NCBI GenBank assembly: GCA_016717335.1
Contig: JADKFS010000019.1
Coordinates: 186,001-250,000, forward strand
DNA from: Candidatus Ribeiella danica
Lineage (GTDB): Bacteria; Chloroflexota; Chloroflexia; Chloroflexales; Roseiflexaceae
Direction of reading: 5' to 3'
DNA: 64,000 bases
Below, piece by piece: positions 35,330-44,012 of the stretch; position 1 is the first letter of the stretch; every line of letters begins with the position of its first letter. The notes under the pieces were generated by a model. The model was given only the letters and a program-made list of their open reading frames with translations, was not told the origin of the DNA and did no database searches. The position numbers and the translations under genes are program-made.

Positions 35330-36281
35330 CTACCGGCGCCGCGACCCGCGCCACGACGTTGCGCACGACCTCGGCCGGCGAGCGCCCGCGCAGCCGCGCC
35401 TCGGGCGTCAGGATCAGCCGGTGTGCCAGGACCGGGCCGGCCAGCTCCTTGATATCGTCGGGCTTGACGAAATCGCGTCCGCGCAGCGCCGCCAGCGCCT
35501 GGGCGCCGCGGTGCAGCGCCAGCGACGCGCGCGGCGACGCGCCCAGCTGGATGTCGTCGTACGAGCGCGTGGCGCGCGCGACGTCCACGATATAGCGGCG
35601 CACCACGCCGGCCACGTGCACCTCGCGGACCGAGCGCTGGAGCGCCAGCACGTCCGCGCCGACGACAACCGGCCGAAGCTCGGCCAGCGGGTCGGCGCGA
35701 TCGTAGCGCAGCAGGATCTCGACCTCGTCGTCGACAGCGGGGTAGCCGACCTCAAGGCGCATCATAAAGCGGTCGAGCTGGGCCTCGGGCAGCGGGAAGG
35801 TGCCCTCGAGCTCGACCGGGTTCTGAGTCGCCAGCACGATGAATGGCCGCGGCAGCGCGCGCGTCTCGCCGTCGATCGTCACCTGGCGCTCCTGCATCGC
35901 CTCGAGCAGCGCGCTCTGCGTGCGCGGCGTGGCGCGGTTGATCTCGTCGGTCAGCAGCACGCTCGTGAAGATCGCGCCGGGGCGGAACTGGAACTCGCCA
36001 AGCTTCTGATTGAAGTACGAGAGGCCGGTGACGTCGGTGGGCAGCAGGTCGGGGGTGAACTGGATGCGCCGAAACTCGCAGTCGATCGAGCGCGCCAGCG
36101 CGCGCGCCAGGGTGGTCTTGCCGGTGCCGGGCACATCCTCAAGCAGCACGTGCCCCTCGCACAGCAGCGCGACCAGCAGCAGCTCGACGATCGCGTCTTT
36201 GCCGACGATGACACGGCCGATATTGGCGCGCACACGCTCGGCCATCTCCCGAATCGCGGGCGCGGTGGCGGCAGCAGTCAC
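35325..36281 (-). CDS. MoxR-family AAA ATPase
   Basis: AAA+ chaperone-like ATPase of about 318 residues. Walker A EDVPGTGKTTLARALA, Walker B LTDEINRATPRTQSALLEAM and sensor ATQNPVELEGTFPLPEAQLD are MoxR hallmarks. The start is GTG at 36279-36281 with AAGGAG at good spacing; the frame is open further upstream but that part would run through the promoter. First gene of the MoxR-DUF58-DUF4129 operon, with a clear promoter at 36357-36385. Confidence 0.93.
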   Translation of the reverse strand: MTAAATAPAIREMAERVRANIGRVIVGKDAIVELLLVALLCEGHVLLEDVPGTGKTTLARALARSIDCEFRRIQFTPDLLPTDVTGLSYFNQKLGEFQFRPGAIFTSVLLTDEINRATPRTQSALLEAMQERQVTIDGETRALPRPFIVLATQNPVELEGTFPLPEAQLDRFMMRLEVGYPAVDDEVEILLRYDRADPLAELRPVVVGADVLALQRSVREVHVAGVVRRYIVDVARATRSYDDIQLGASPRASLALHRGAQALAALRGRDFVKPDDIKELAGPVLAHRLILTPEARLRGRSPAEVVRNVVARVAAPVE

Positions 36282-36356
36282 ACACAGCTCCTTCGAGCAT
36301 ACTCTCGCCGCCTGCGTAGCGTCGATGAGCGTCCCAGCGTTCAGCGCGGTGGCGCC

Positions 36357-36385
36357 AGTGTAGCACAGCCGATCGGCAGTGTCAA
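36357..36385 (-). promoter_or_regulatory. Promoter of the moxR operon
   Basis: Minus strand TTGACA (36385-36380), 17-base spacer, TACACT (36362-36357) preceded by TGC, a near-consensus sigma-70 type promoter about 80 bases from the moxR GTG. Confidence 0.7.
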
Positions 36386-36443
36386 AAGTTAAGCATATTA
36401 AGGAGGCTCGTGCTGTAAGGTGTTTTTCGCGCCGATTCAGGCC

Positions 36444-36470
36444 TTGACATATGTCAAAAGATGATATAAT
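36444..36470 (+). promoter_or_regulatory. HU gene promoter with palindromic operator on the -35
   Basis: TTGACA (36444-36449), 15-base spacer, TATAAT (36465-36470). The -35 is part of a perfect 14-base palindrome TTGACATATGTCAA (36444-36457), a likely operator, about 50 bases upstream of the HU start. Confidence 0.65.
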
Positions 36471-36510
36471 AGCGTACACCGGCCAGCAAGAGACGATCAA
36501 AGGAGGAAGT

Positions 36511-36813
36511 ATGCAGAAGACCGACTTTATCGCTCGTGTCGCCGAAGAGACTGGCGTCAGCAAGAAGACCTCACGGCAGGTCATCGAGGCCGCGCTCGAC
36601 CTGATCGGGCGCAGCCTGGCGCAAGACGAGAAGGTGGTTCTCTCCGGTTTCGGCACCTTCGAGATGCGCCAGCGCCGCGAGCGACGCGGCGTCAACCCGC
36701 AGACGCGCCAGGCCATGACCATCCCCGCAGCCAAGACTCCTGGCTTCTCGGCCAGCAACAATCTCAAAGAGATGGTGCGGCAGGCGCATTCCCGCGAGCG
36801 CGGCGGCTCCTAG
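36511..36813 (+). CDS. HU family DNA-binding protein
   Basis: Nucleoid protein of 100 residues. It begins MQKTDFIARVAEETGVSKK, and has the HU/IHF core LSGFGTFEMRQRRERRGVNP and the DNA-arm RQAMTIPAAKTPGFSASNNLK in short form, then a basic extension (QAHSRERGGS). AGGAGG lies just before the ATG. It is a single-gene unit with a palindromic promoter and a hairpin terminator at 36842-36869. Confidence 0.95.
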   Translation: MQKTDFIARVAEETGVSKKTSRQVIEAALDLIGRSLAQDEKVVLSGFGTFEMRQRRERRGVNPQTRQAMTIPAAKTPGFSASNNLKEMVRQAHSRERGGS

Positions 36814-36841
36814 CGGCATCCCACCTGCTGTGTGTTCGACG

Positions 36842-36875
36842 AAGGCGCGCGCCCCCCGGCGCACGCCTTTCGTTT
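36842..36875 (+). terminator. Terminator after the HU gene
   Basis: AAGGCGCGCGCC and GGCGCACGCCTT pair with one mismatch around CCCC, followed by TCGTTT. The remaining ~280 bases to birA hold a repeat (37028-37107) and no gene. Confidence 0.6.
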
Positions 36876-37027
36876 GCCGTCGACAGCGCTAAAGGCTGTG
36901 GCGAGCCACTTATACCAGCGGGCAGTTGGCAGGAGCCAGTCGACAGTAAGACGGATCGCATTATAACGGTATCTCGTTCTTGCGTATTGGCTCAATGCTT
37001 TTGCTCACAGCTAGAATACAATTCCGC

Positions 37028-37107
37028 TCACCTAACCACCAAGGCGCGAAGACTCGAAGATATGGAGCGTCGCGATCAATCCTTCGTACCCTCGTGTCTT
37101 CGTGGTG
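37028..37107. repeat. Inverted CACCAAGGCGCGAAG arms before birA
   Basis: Left arm 37028-37052 (ACCAAGGCGCGAAGACTCG) and right arm 37082-37107 (CTTCGTACCCTCGTGTCTTC, then GTGGTG) are imperfectly complementary, period about 8. It is the longest-period, most degenerate of the arm-loop-arm elements. Confidence 0.6.
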
Positions 37108-37159
37108 AAGACCTCAAACATGCGTATGTGAACGATACCAGCCCCACACGGAGGCACGT

Positions 37160-37978
37160 ATGACAGGCGATCTCTCACCTGACCTCATCCAGCGCGACCT
37201 GTCCACCGCCGTCGTCGGGCGCTCGGTGGAGTGCTACCCACAGCTCGGCTCGACCAACATCCTGGCCCGCCAGCGCGCGCGCGCCGGCCACCCCGAGGGC
37301 CTGATCGTGCTGGCCGACGAGCAGACCGCCGGGCGCGGGCGGCTGGGCCGTGGCTGGGCCGCGCCGCCCGGCAGCAGCCTGCTGCTCTCGCTGCTGCTGC
37401 GGCCGGCCTGGCTGGCGCCGGGCGACGCGTTCACGCTGACGATGCTGGCCGGGGTGGCGCTCTGCGAGGCGGTCGAACAGGCTGTGCCGGTCGCGGCCGC
37501 GCTCAAGTGGCCGAACGACCTGCTCCTTCCCGTGGGCGCGCCCGGGCCGGATCTGCGCAAGTCAGCCGGCATCCTGAGCGAGATCGAGCTGGACGGCGAG
37601 CGGATCGCCTGGGCGGTGATCGGCATGGGCGTCAACGTCAACTGGGCGCCGCACGGGGTGGTGGACGGGCGCGACCTCGGGCGCGTCGCCACCAGCGTCG
37701 GCGCCGCCGCCGGCCGCGCGATCGACCGGCTGGCGCTGCTGCGCGCCCTGCTCGTGCGCCTGGACGAGCGCTACGCTGCGCTGCGCCAGGGTCGGCGCGA
37801 GGAGCTCTTCGCAGCCTGGCGTGGCCGGTTGGCGCTGCTCGGGCAGCCGGTGCACGTGCGCCTGCCGCTCGGCGAGCTCAGTGGCGTGGCCGAGGGCGTC
37901 GATCCGACCGGCGCGCTGCTGGTGCGCGACGAGCGCGGGCAGCTCCACACCGTCGTCGCTGGCGACATCGGCGTCTAG
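37160..37978 (+). CDS. birA: Biotin-[acetyl-CoA-carboxylase] ligase
   Basis: Attaches biotin to the biotin carrier protein of acyl-CoA carboxylases, 272 residues. The biotin/ATP loop TAGRGRLGRGW (56-66) and KWPNDLLL are present, as are GILSEIELDGERIAWAVIGM and the C-terminal beta domain. The N-terminus has no winged helix, so this is the mono-functional form without repressor activity. The ATG has ACGGAGG upstream. Confidence 0.93.
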   Translation: MTGDLSPDLIQRDLSTAVVGRSVECYPQLGSTNILARQRARAGHPEGLIVLADEQTAGRGRLGRGWAAPPGSSLLLSLLLRPAWLAPGDAFTLTMLAGVALCEAVEQAVPVAAALKWPNDLLLPVGAPGPDLRKSAGILSEIELDGERIAWAVIGMGVNVNWAPHGVVDGRDLGRVATSVGAAAGRAIDRLALLRALLVRLDERYAALRQGRREELFAAWRGRLALLGQPVHVRLPLGELSGVAEGVDPTGALLVRDERGQLHTVVAGDIGV

Positions 37979-38002
37979 CCAGCGCTTCGCTCACCGGATT
38001 CC

Positions 38003-38215
38003 TCCACCCCTGCCCCTGCCAGGGCGGGGGAGTGCTGTTAGGCAGCGCGGTTGCGGCTGCGCCGCAACCGCTGCACTCGCCACCACAAACATAATCTCCC
38101 TCCCAAACGTGACGGCGACGCGAGCCGACCCTCATCCGTCTATCAGACAACGATCATCGCCCCCGCGGCGCGGGGGCGTTAGGATTCAGCCAGGCTGATA
38201 CGCCCACCAGCCGCG
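38003..38215. repeat. GC-rich hairpins and a GCCTGGCTGAATCC fragment
   Basis: The 318-base spacer between birA and the lipoprotein gene holds a CCACCCCTGCCCCTGCC/GGGCGGGGG hairpin, a GCAGCGCGGTTGCGG stem (38043-38075) shared with the element near 21290, a CGCCCCCGCGGCGCGGGGGCG palindrome in outline near 38158-38177, and GGATTCAGCCAGGC (38181-38194), the reverse of the GCATGCC-element core. No gene seen. Confidence 0.6.
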
Positions 38216-38296
38216 CCCGGCCTTCTGATCGGCGCTGCAAAACGATAGCCGATCCGAAGAGGATCTGAAACACGTTACAGCTGAAGGAGAATAAAT

Positions 38297-39559
38297 ATGA
38301 GCAGCAAATCGCAGCCCTGGCGAGCTTGGCTCGCGCTCTGCTTTGCGCTGGCGCTTGGCGCCTGTGGCCCGCAGGCGCCGACCAGCGCCGCCACAAGCAT
38401 CCCCGCGCCCACAGCAGTGGCCGCGACGACTGCCCCCGCGCCCACTACGGCGCCGACCGTCGAGCCGACCATCGAGCCGACCACTGCGCCCCCAGCCGCC
38501 GAGCCTACAACCGACCCCGCGATCAGCGACACGCTGCCTCCGGCCGATGCGCTGTGGGTGCACAGCGGCGGCATGCTGTACGGCGACGACGAGAGCATCG
38601 ATTTCCAGCAGCGCGGCCTGCCGGCCCCGGCCTACCAGATGCGCGTCGCGCCCGACGGCTCGTACCTGGCATACATCAGCCAGGCTAATCGGCTGGCGGT
38701 GATCGACATGCGGAGAGGCAGCAATATCATCCGCGACGACGAGCCGCTCGCCGCGATCATCGCGTTCGCCGGCATCGCCTTCTCGCCGGACAGCCGCTCG
38801 CTGGCGCTCACCGCGATCGAAGGCGATAGCTGGCGCCTGCAGGTGCGCGACCTCCAGGGCGGCGCGACTCGGACGATCCTGGAGGGCTCGACCATCGCGA
38901 CGGCGGGCGATACGCTGCCGCTGCTCCCGGGCCTGGCGGCCTGGGCCCCGAGTGGTCTGGTCGTCCAACGGCTGCTGTGGGCCAGCGACGCGCCGCCGCG
39001 CGATGTCGAGCTGGTGAGCCCGGCCGACGGCACAGTGCGCTCGCTGCGCAAGGGCGAGCACATCAGCGTCTACCCCTCGGTCGACGGATCGCGGCTCGCC
39101 GTCGTCTCGGGCCGGCTGCCGATCGGCGATCTGCCCACCGCAGCGATTACGGTGCTCGACACGGCCTCGGGCCAGCAGACCGAGATCGCCCCATCGCAGC
39201 AGATGCTGGTGCGCGCCGTCCGCTGGTCGCCCGACGGCTCACGGCTGCTGTATGCCGTCGCGAAAGAGTATCAATCGCCCGCCACCTCGATCCACGTCCT
39301 GAGCGCCGACGGCTCGAATGAGCAGGTCGTCGAGGTTGGCGCGCCAAGGGTCAAAGCGACCTACAGCGACATCGCCTGGCAGGACGACGCGACCGCGCTG
39401 CTGCTCTCGGCCCAGAGCGATGGCTACGTCCACCTGTACGCGCTGCCGCTCAGCTCGTTCGACATCACCGGCCTGAGCCCGCTCGCGGCATTCGAGCGCC
39501 GCGCCACCCAAGGCCAGGCGGACGAGATCGTCTATGTGCCGCGGGCGGCGGGCTCGTAG
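38297..39559 (+). CDS. Lipoprotein with TolB/WD40-like beta-propeller
   Basis: Exported lipoprotein of 420 residues. The signal peptide ends in the lipobox LGAC (Cys23). Residues 27-80 are a Pro/Thr/Ala-rich linker. The rest has repeated propeller blades of the TolB/PD40 type, such as QMRVAPDGSYLAYIS, GIAFSPDSRSLAL, and AVRWSPDGSRLLYAV. The ATG has GAAGGAG at good spacing. No enzyme motif, so a binding or sensing role at the cell surface is the most that can be said. A strong terminator follows. Confidence 0.8.
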   Translation: MSSKSQPWRAWLALCFALALGACGPQAPTSAATSIPAPTAVAATTAPAPTTAPTVEPTIEPTTAPPAAEPTTDPAISDTLPPADALWVHSGGMLYGDDESIDFQQRGLPAPAYQMRVAPDGSYLAYISQANRLAVIDMRRGSNIIRDDEPLAAIIAFAGIAFSPDSRSLALTAIEGDSWRLQVRDLQGGATRTILEGSTIATAGDTLPLLPGLAAWAPSGLVVQRLLWASDAPPRDVELVSPADGTVRSLRKGEHISVYPSVDGSRLAVVSGRLPIGDLPTAAITVLDTASGQQTEIAPSQQMLVRAVRWSPDGSRLLYAVAKEYQSPATSIHVLSADGSNEQVVEVGAPRVKATYSDIAWQDDATALLLSAQSDGYVHLYALPLSSFDITGLSPLAAFERRATQGQADEIVYVPRAAGS

Positions 39560-39650
39560 AGAGGAGCCTACCCTACCCTCATTTGCCAGATCGAGTGCAT
39601 CACTACGCCATATCGAAGGCCGCAGCTGCCAGGCGGAGCATCAAAACACG

Positions 39651-39700
39651 AGGCCCCCGACGGCGCCAGCTGGCGCCGTCGGGGGCCTTCTATCTGTGCC
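39651..39700 (+). terminator. Strong hairpin terminator after the lipoprotein gene
   Basis: A perfect 17-bp stem beginning AGGCCCCCGACGGCGCC (39651-39667) and ending 39688, loop AGCT, followed by TCTATCTG. Confidence 0.7.
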
Positions 39701-39718
39701 GAATGGCACAAGCGAGCC

Positions 39719-39747
39719 TTGACAAGCCCTACCCAGCGTGCTATCCT
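39719..39747 (+). promoter_or_regulatory. Promoter of rel
   Basis: TTGACA (39719-39724), 17-base spacer, TATCCT (39742-39747) preceded by TGC; about 90 bases upstream of the rel ATG. Confidence 0.65.
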
Positions 39748-39838
39748 ACGCGCTACCAACGAGGCCCCGTCGTTGCTATTCGGCTCTACCGCTCGCCTGA
39801 CTTAGGCCGGCTTGGTTGCCGCGCCAGAACGCACTGCT

Positions 39839-42136
39839 ATGGACTCGATCACCGCACCGGCGGCGAGCGGCAACGACGCTGTTGCAGAGCCATCTCGCCC
39901 ATCCCGTCGCGCCGCCTCCGCGCCGCAGGCCCAATCGCTACGCCCCAAGCCCGAGTTCATGAGCAGCCCGATCGCCGACAGCCTGGTCGAGCGCCTGGCC
40001 GCGTACCAGCCGAACGGCAATGTCGCGCCGCTCGACGCCGAGCTGCTGCGCCGCGCCTACGCGATCGCGCGCGAGGCGCACGAGGGCCAGAAGCGCGCCT
40101 CCGGCGAACCCTACATCGACCACCCGATCGAGGTCGCCAACCTGCTGCTGGACCTGCGGCTCGACGTCGCGTCGATCTCGGCGGCGCTGCTGCACGACGT
40201 GGTCGAGGATACCTCGGTGACGAAAGAGCAGGTCGAGCAGGCCTTCGGCCGCGAGGTCGCGCACCTGGTCGACGGCGTGACCAAGCTCTCGGCGCTCGAG
40301 GCGCAGAATAAAGAGGATGCCCAGGTCGGCACCTACCGCAAGATGTTCATCGCGATGGCCGACGACCCGCGCGTGGTGCTGGTCAAGCTGGCCGACCGGA
40401 TGCACAACATGCGGACGATCAGCTTCATGAAGCCGACCAGCCAGCAGCGGATCGCGCGCGAGACGCTCGACATCTACGCGCCGCTGGCGCACCGGCTCGG
40501 CATCTGGCAGATCAAGTGGGAGCTGGAGGATCGCTCGTTCGCGGTGCTGCAGCCCGACAAGTACCAGGAGATCAGCCGGCAGCTGGCGCTGCGCCGCGAC
40601 GCGCGCGAGAGGATCATCCAGCGCGTGATCGCGCGGCTCAGCCAGGCGCTCGACAAAGAGGGCATCAAGCCCGACATCACCGGGCGGCCCAAGCACATCT
40701 ACTCGATCTACCGCAAGATGGAGCGCAAGGGCGTCAGCCTCGACCAGATCTACGACCAGCTGGCCGTGCGCGTGATCGTCCACACCGTCGGCGAGTGCTA
40801 CCAGGTGCTTGGCATCGTCCACGGCATGTGGCGGCCGGTGCCGGGCGAGTTCGACGACTATATCGCGATGCCCAAGGAGAGCATGTACCGCTCTCTGCAC
40901 ACGACGGTGCTCATCCCCGGCGGGCAGCCCTGCGAGATCCAGATCCGCACCGCCGATATGCACGAGGTCGCCGAACACGGCATCGCCGCGCACTGGCGCT
41001 ACAAAGAGGGCTTCGGCCGCTCCGACGCCTCGTTCGAGGCCAAGCTGGCCTGGCTGCGCGGCCTGATCGAGTGGCGCCGCGACCTGACCGACGCGCGCGA
41101 GTTCGTCGAGTCGCTCAAGTCCGACGTGCTTGAGGACCAGGTCTACGTCTTCACGCCCAAGGGCAAGATCATCGACCTGCCGGTCGGCTCGACGCCGGTC
41201 GACTTCGCCTACCGCATCCACACCCAGGTCGGCCACAGCTGCGCCGGCGCGAAGGTCAACAACCGCATGGTCCCGCTCGACTACCAGATGCACAGCGGCG
41301 AGATCGTGCAGATCATGACCTCGAAGAACGCGCGCGGGCCGAGCCGCGACTGGCTCAACTTCGTCAAGACCACCGCGGCGCGCAACCACATCCGGCGCTA
41401 CTTCAAGCGGCTGCAGCGCGACGAGAACGAGGCCGCCGGGCGCGACCTGCTCGAGAAGGAGCTGAAGCGCCTGGGCCTGAACGTGCCGTTCGAGGAGATC
41501 GCCCAGGGCGCCGGCGTCAAGACGACCGAGGACCTGTTCGCGCTGATCGGCAGCGGCGAGACGACCGCCCGCACCGTCGCGCAGAAGATCCTGGCCCAGC
41601 GGGTCAAGGAGGAGCAGGAGCTCGCCGATATCCCGCAGATCGCGCCCCAGCCCGAGCGCCGAACCGACGCGAAGGGCATCCAGGTGCGCGGCGTCGACGG
41701 CGTGCTCACGCGCCTGGCCAAGTGCTGCAACCCGGTGGTCGGCGAGACGATCGTCGGGTTCGTGACCCGCGGCAAGGGCATCACGGTGCACCGCGGCGAC
41801 TGCCGGACGATCATCAACGAGCGCGACCGCGCCCGGCTGGTCGAGGTCACCTGGGGCGAGTCCAGCCCGCAGCAGGGCTACCCGGTCGTCGTGCGGATCG
41901 AGGCGTGGGATCGCGTCGGGCTCTGGCGCGACATCTCGGGCGCCGTCGCCGACGCCGGGATCAATATCCAGGAGGTCCAGCAGGTGCCGACGCGCAAGCC
42001 CGACCGCGCCGTCCTCCAGACAACCCTGCTGATCCAGAGCATCTCGCAGCTCTCGACCATCCTCGACAAGCTCAACCGCCTGCCCGACGTGATCGAGGCC
42101 CGCCGCGAGCAGAGCGGCGTCGCGAAGACCGCGTAG
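39839..42136 (+). CDS. rel: Bifunctional (p)ppGpp synthetase/hydrolase
   Basis: Stringent-response enzyme of about 765 residues. The HD hydrolase site is intact (H95, HDVVEDT at 119-125), followed by the synthetase domain (GRPKHIYSIYRKM and AMPKESMYRSLHTTVL), a TGS domain (VYVFTPKGKIIDLPVGSTPV), and a C-terminal ACT domain (WDRVGLWRDISGAVADAGI). Having both catalytic sites marks it as a bifunctional Rel. I took the ATG at 39839; a TTG at 39812 in the same frame is less likely. The N-terminal ~40 residues are Ser/Pro-rich and non-conserved. Confidence 0.95.
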   Translation: MDSITAPAASGNDAVAEPSRPSRRAASAPQAQSLRPKPEFMSSPIADSLVERLAAYQPNGNVAPLDAELLRRAYAIAREAHEGQKRASGEPYIDHPIEVANLLLDLRLDVASISAALLHDVVEDTSVTKEQVEQAFGREVAHLVDGVTKLSALEAQNKEDAQVGTYRKMFIAMADDPRVVLVKLADRMHNMRTISFMKPTSQQRIARETLDIYAPLAHRLGIWQIKWELEDRSFAVLQPDKYQEISRQLALRRDARERIIQRVIARLSQALDKEGIKPDITGRPKHIYSIYRKMERKGVSLDQIYDQLAVRVIVHTVGECYQVLGIVHGMWRPVPGEFDDYIAMPKESMYRSLHTTVLIPGGQPCEIQIRTADMHEVAEHGIAAHWRYKEGFGRSDASFEAKLAWLRGLIEWRRDLTDAREFVESLKSDVLEDQVYVFTPKGKIIDLPVGSTPVDFAYRIHTQVGHSCAGAKVNNRMVPLDYQMHSGEIVQIMTSKNARGPSRDWLNFVKTTAARNHIRRYFKRLQRDENEAAGRDLLEKELKRLGLNVPFEEIAQGAGVKTTEDLFALIGSGETTARTVAQKILAQRVKEEQELADIPQIAPQPERRTDAKGIQVRGVDGVLTRLAKCCNPVVGETIVGFVTRGKGITVHRGDCRTIINERDRARLVEVTWGESSPQQGYPVVVRIEAWDRVGLWRDISGAVADAGINIQEVQQVPTRKPDRAVLQTTLLIQSISQLSTILDKLNRLPDVIEARREQSGVAKTA

Positions 42137-42138
42137 TG

Positions 42139-42262
42139 GGCCGGCAGTCGGCAGTCGGCAGTCAGCAGCTAGCGCGTCACCTTGTCACCTTGTCACCTTG
42201 TCTGGAAGACCAAGGACGAAGGACCAAGCCCCTAAACCCTAAACCCTGACCCCTGACCCCTA
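42139..42262. repeat. Mosaic of four heptamer/octamer families, rel-speB spacer
   Basis: In order: GGCAGTC heptamers (42141-42165), CACCTTGT octamers (42177-42201), GACCAAGGACGAAG units (42208-42228), and CCCTAAA/CCCTGAC heptamers (42230-42262). The last block encodes the final ten residues and stop of speB on the other strand. Confidence 0.85.
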
Positions 42263-43149
42263 TTGGACAGCACCAGCCCGATCGCCTTGTAGACCAGCTT
42301 GGCCGCCAGGAAGTCGCTGGCGTGCTGGCCGGGGATCGGCGCCAGCTCCACGCAGTCGAGCGCGACCACGCGCGCCCCGCGGGCGACGGTGCGGATGATC
42401 TCCAGCGCCTGGCTCCACGAGAGACCGTTCGGCTCGGGCGTGCCGGTGGCCGAGACCAGCGACGGGTCCAGCCCGTCCAGGTCGATCGTCAGGAACACCT
42501 TCTTGCCGCGCACCAGCTCGGCCAGCGGCTCCAGGTGGCTGCCGGCGTGGACGTCCTCGGCGAACCAGACCCGCAGGCGCTCGGGCTCGGCCCGGATCAG
42601 GTCGATCTCCTCGCGGCAGATCGAGCGGATGCCGAGCTGCGCGATCGTCGCGCCCATGTCGAGCACGCGCCGCGCGATGCTGGCGTGGCTGTAGGGGCTG
42701 CCCTCGTACTCGCCGCGCAGGTCGCTGTGCGCGTCGATCTGCACCATCACGAAGTCGCCGTGCAGCGCCTTGACCGCGCGCGCCACCCCGGCCGAGACCG
42801 TGTGCTCGCCGCCCAGGCCGACCAGCAGCTTGCCGCCGCGCAGGTGCTCCTCGGCGCAGGCCGCGATCGCCGCGACCATCCCCTCGGGGCCGCTGACCAC
42901 CGGCGCCAGCGCCGGCAGCGTGTGGATGCCGTAGCTCAGCGCCGGCTCGTCGTCCAGCTCGCGGTCGTACAGCTCGACCTGCTGAGACGCGTGGATGATC
43001 GCGCGCGGCCCCTCGCGCGTGCCCTGGCCGTAGCTGACCGTGCCCTCGTACGGGATCGGCAGGATCAGCGCCGCGCTGCGCGCGTAGTCGCTGTGCTGCT
43101 CGCCCAGGCCGAGGAAGTTGTCGGGCGGGAGCGTTTCGTATCCGGGCAT
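42232..43149 (-). CDS. speB: Agmatinase-type ureohydrolase
   Basis: Binuclear manganese enzyme of the arginase/agmatinase family, 305 residues, probably converting agmatine to putrescine and urea. Metal-binding motifs are GLGGEHTVSAG, VQIDAHSDLR and TIDLDGLDPS. The ATG has AGAGG about nine bases upstream. The last ten residues (NRGQGSGFRV) and the stop are translated from CCCTGAC/CCCTAAA heptamer repeats, a recent-looking C-terminal replacement. Formiminoglutamase is a less likely alternative. Confidence 0.88.
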   Translation of the reverse strand: MPGYETLPPDNFLGLGEQHSDYARSAALILPIPYEGTVSYGQGTREGPRAIIHASQQVELYDRELDDEPALSYGIHTLPALAPVVSGPEGMVAAIAACAEEHLRGGKLLVGLGGEHTVSAGVARAVKALHGDFVMVQIDAHSDLRGEYEGSPYSHASIARRVLDMGATIAQLGIRSICREEIDLIRAEPERLRVWFAEDVHAGSHLEPLAELVRGKKVFLTIDLDGLDPSLVSATGTPEPNGLSWSQALEIIRTVARGARVVALDCVELAPIPGQHASDFLAAKLVYKAIGLVLSNRGQGSGFRV

Positions 43150-43162
43150 AGGTGATACCTCT

Positions 43163-43612
43163 TTAGGGCGCCGCTAAGATTTCGTCCAGCACTGTTACCG
43201 ACAATCCTGGAGCACGACGAAAACCCACGTCGTTCGTGATGAAGATCGTGCTACCGACAAGCAATGCTGTAGCTGCATGGATGGCATCAGGGGTCTTCAA
43301 GCCTGCGGTGGCACGGAGCCGAGCAGCGGAGCCGAGGACAGAAGCATCGGCGGAAAGGAGGCGCAGCTCGTTCGAGGCGAGAAGTAGGTTACGATAGATC
43401 GACTCTAGCTGGGTGTCTTTTTCACGGAGCGGTTTGACTAACGTTTCCAACAGAAGCAGCTCGCTGCCTATCAGAGCGATGTCGCCGGCCTTCGCAGCTT
43501 CCCACATCGGAAGAAGGAGCGTTGCGTACGGCTCGATCTTCTCTACACTATAGATCACAACGTTAGCATCGATGAACACCAGACTACTCTGCGGCAATGT
43601 CAGGAGCCCCAT
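43163..43612 (-). CDS. PIN-domain toxin (VapC-like)
   Basis: Predicted metal-dependent ribonuclease toxin of 149 residues. Acidic active-site residues fit the PIN pattern: D15 in VFIDANVVIYS, E51 or E56, D109 in KTPDAIHAATAL and N127/D128 in FITNDVGF. The start overlaps the 3' end of the antitoxin gene by 13 bases, the usual toxin-antitoxin arrangement. GC is visibly lower than in neighbours, suggesting transfer. Confidence 0.87.
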   Translation of the reverse strand: MGLLTLPQSSLVFIDANVVIYSVEKIEPYATLLLPMWEAAKAGDIALIGSELLLLETLVKPLREKDTQLESIYRNLLLASNELRLLSADASVLGSAARLRATAGLKTPDAIHAATALLVGSTIFITNDVGFRRAPGLSVTVLDEILAAP

Positions 43613-43839
43613 GCATCGCGCTTCTCACGAATGTACGCCTCCACTTCCGCTGGGGTCTTGAATAGGCGATGGCCGGGTGCATCGGCAAGAATATCGAACG
43701 CTGCTCGCCGCACGGGTTCATGCACCTCGGGCAGCAGTATGATCACCTCCACAATTTCGCCAGACCGCAGCTGTGGATCAGCAATCTCAATTTTCCCTCC
43801 CGCGAGTATTGTCGTTTTGACGCGAAGCGCCGTTTGCAT
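43600..43839 (-). CDS. Antitoxin of the PIN toxin
   Basis: 79 residues. A basic N-terminal part with VKTTILAGGKIEIADPQLRSG resembles SpoVT-AbrB-like or DUF2281-like beta-strand DNA-binding antitoxins; the C-terminal half (FDILADAPGHRLFKTPAEVE) likely wraps the toxin. GAGAGG lies before the ATG. Upstream on the minus strand TATACT (near 43886) with TTGCGA 16 bases before it is the probable, self-repressed promoter. Confidence 0.78.
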   Translation of the reverse strand: MQTALRVKTTILAGGKIEIADPQLRSGEIVEVIILLPEVHEPVRRAAFDILADAPGHRLFKTPAEVEAYIREKRDAWGS

Positions 43840-44012
43840 AATCGAACCTCTCTCGTAGCTATTGAGATCGATCGTCTCTTCGTAGTATACACATCCTCAG
43901 CCTTCTCGCAACCATACGATCTGCTCGATCAGTTCGCCTCTCGAAACACTTTTCAGTAGCAGCTTTCGCCTACATATGCTACCATGGATCGCACAATACA
44001 GAGGAGATTTGC

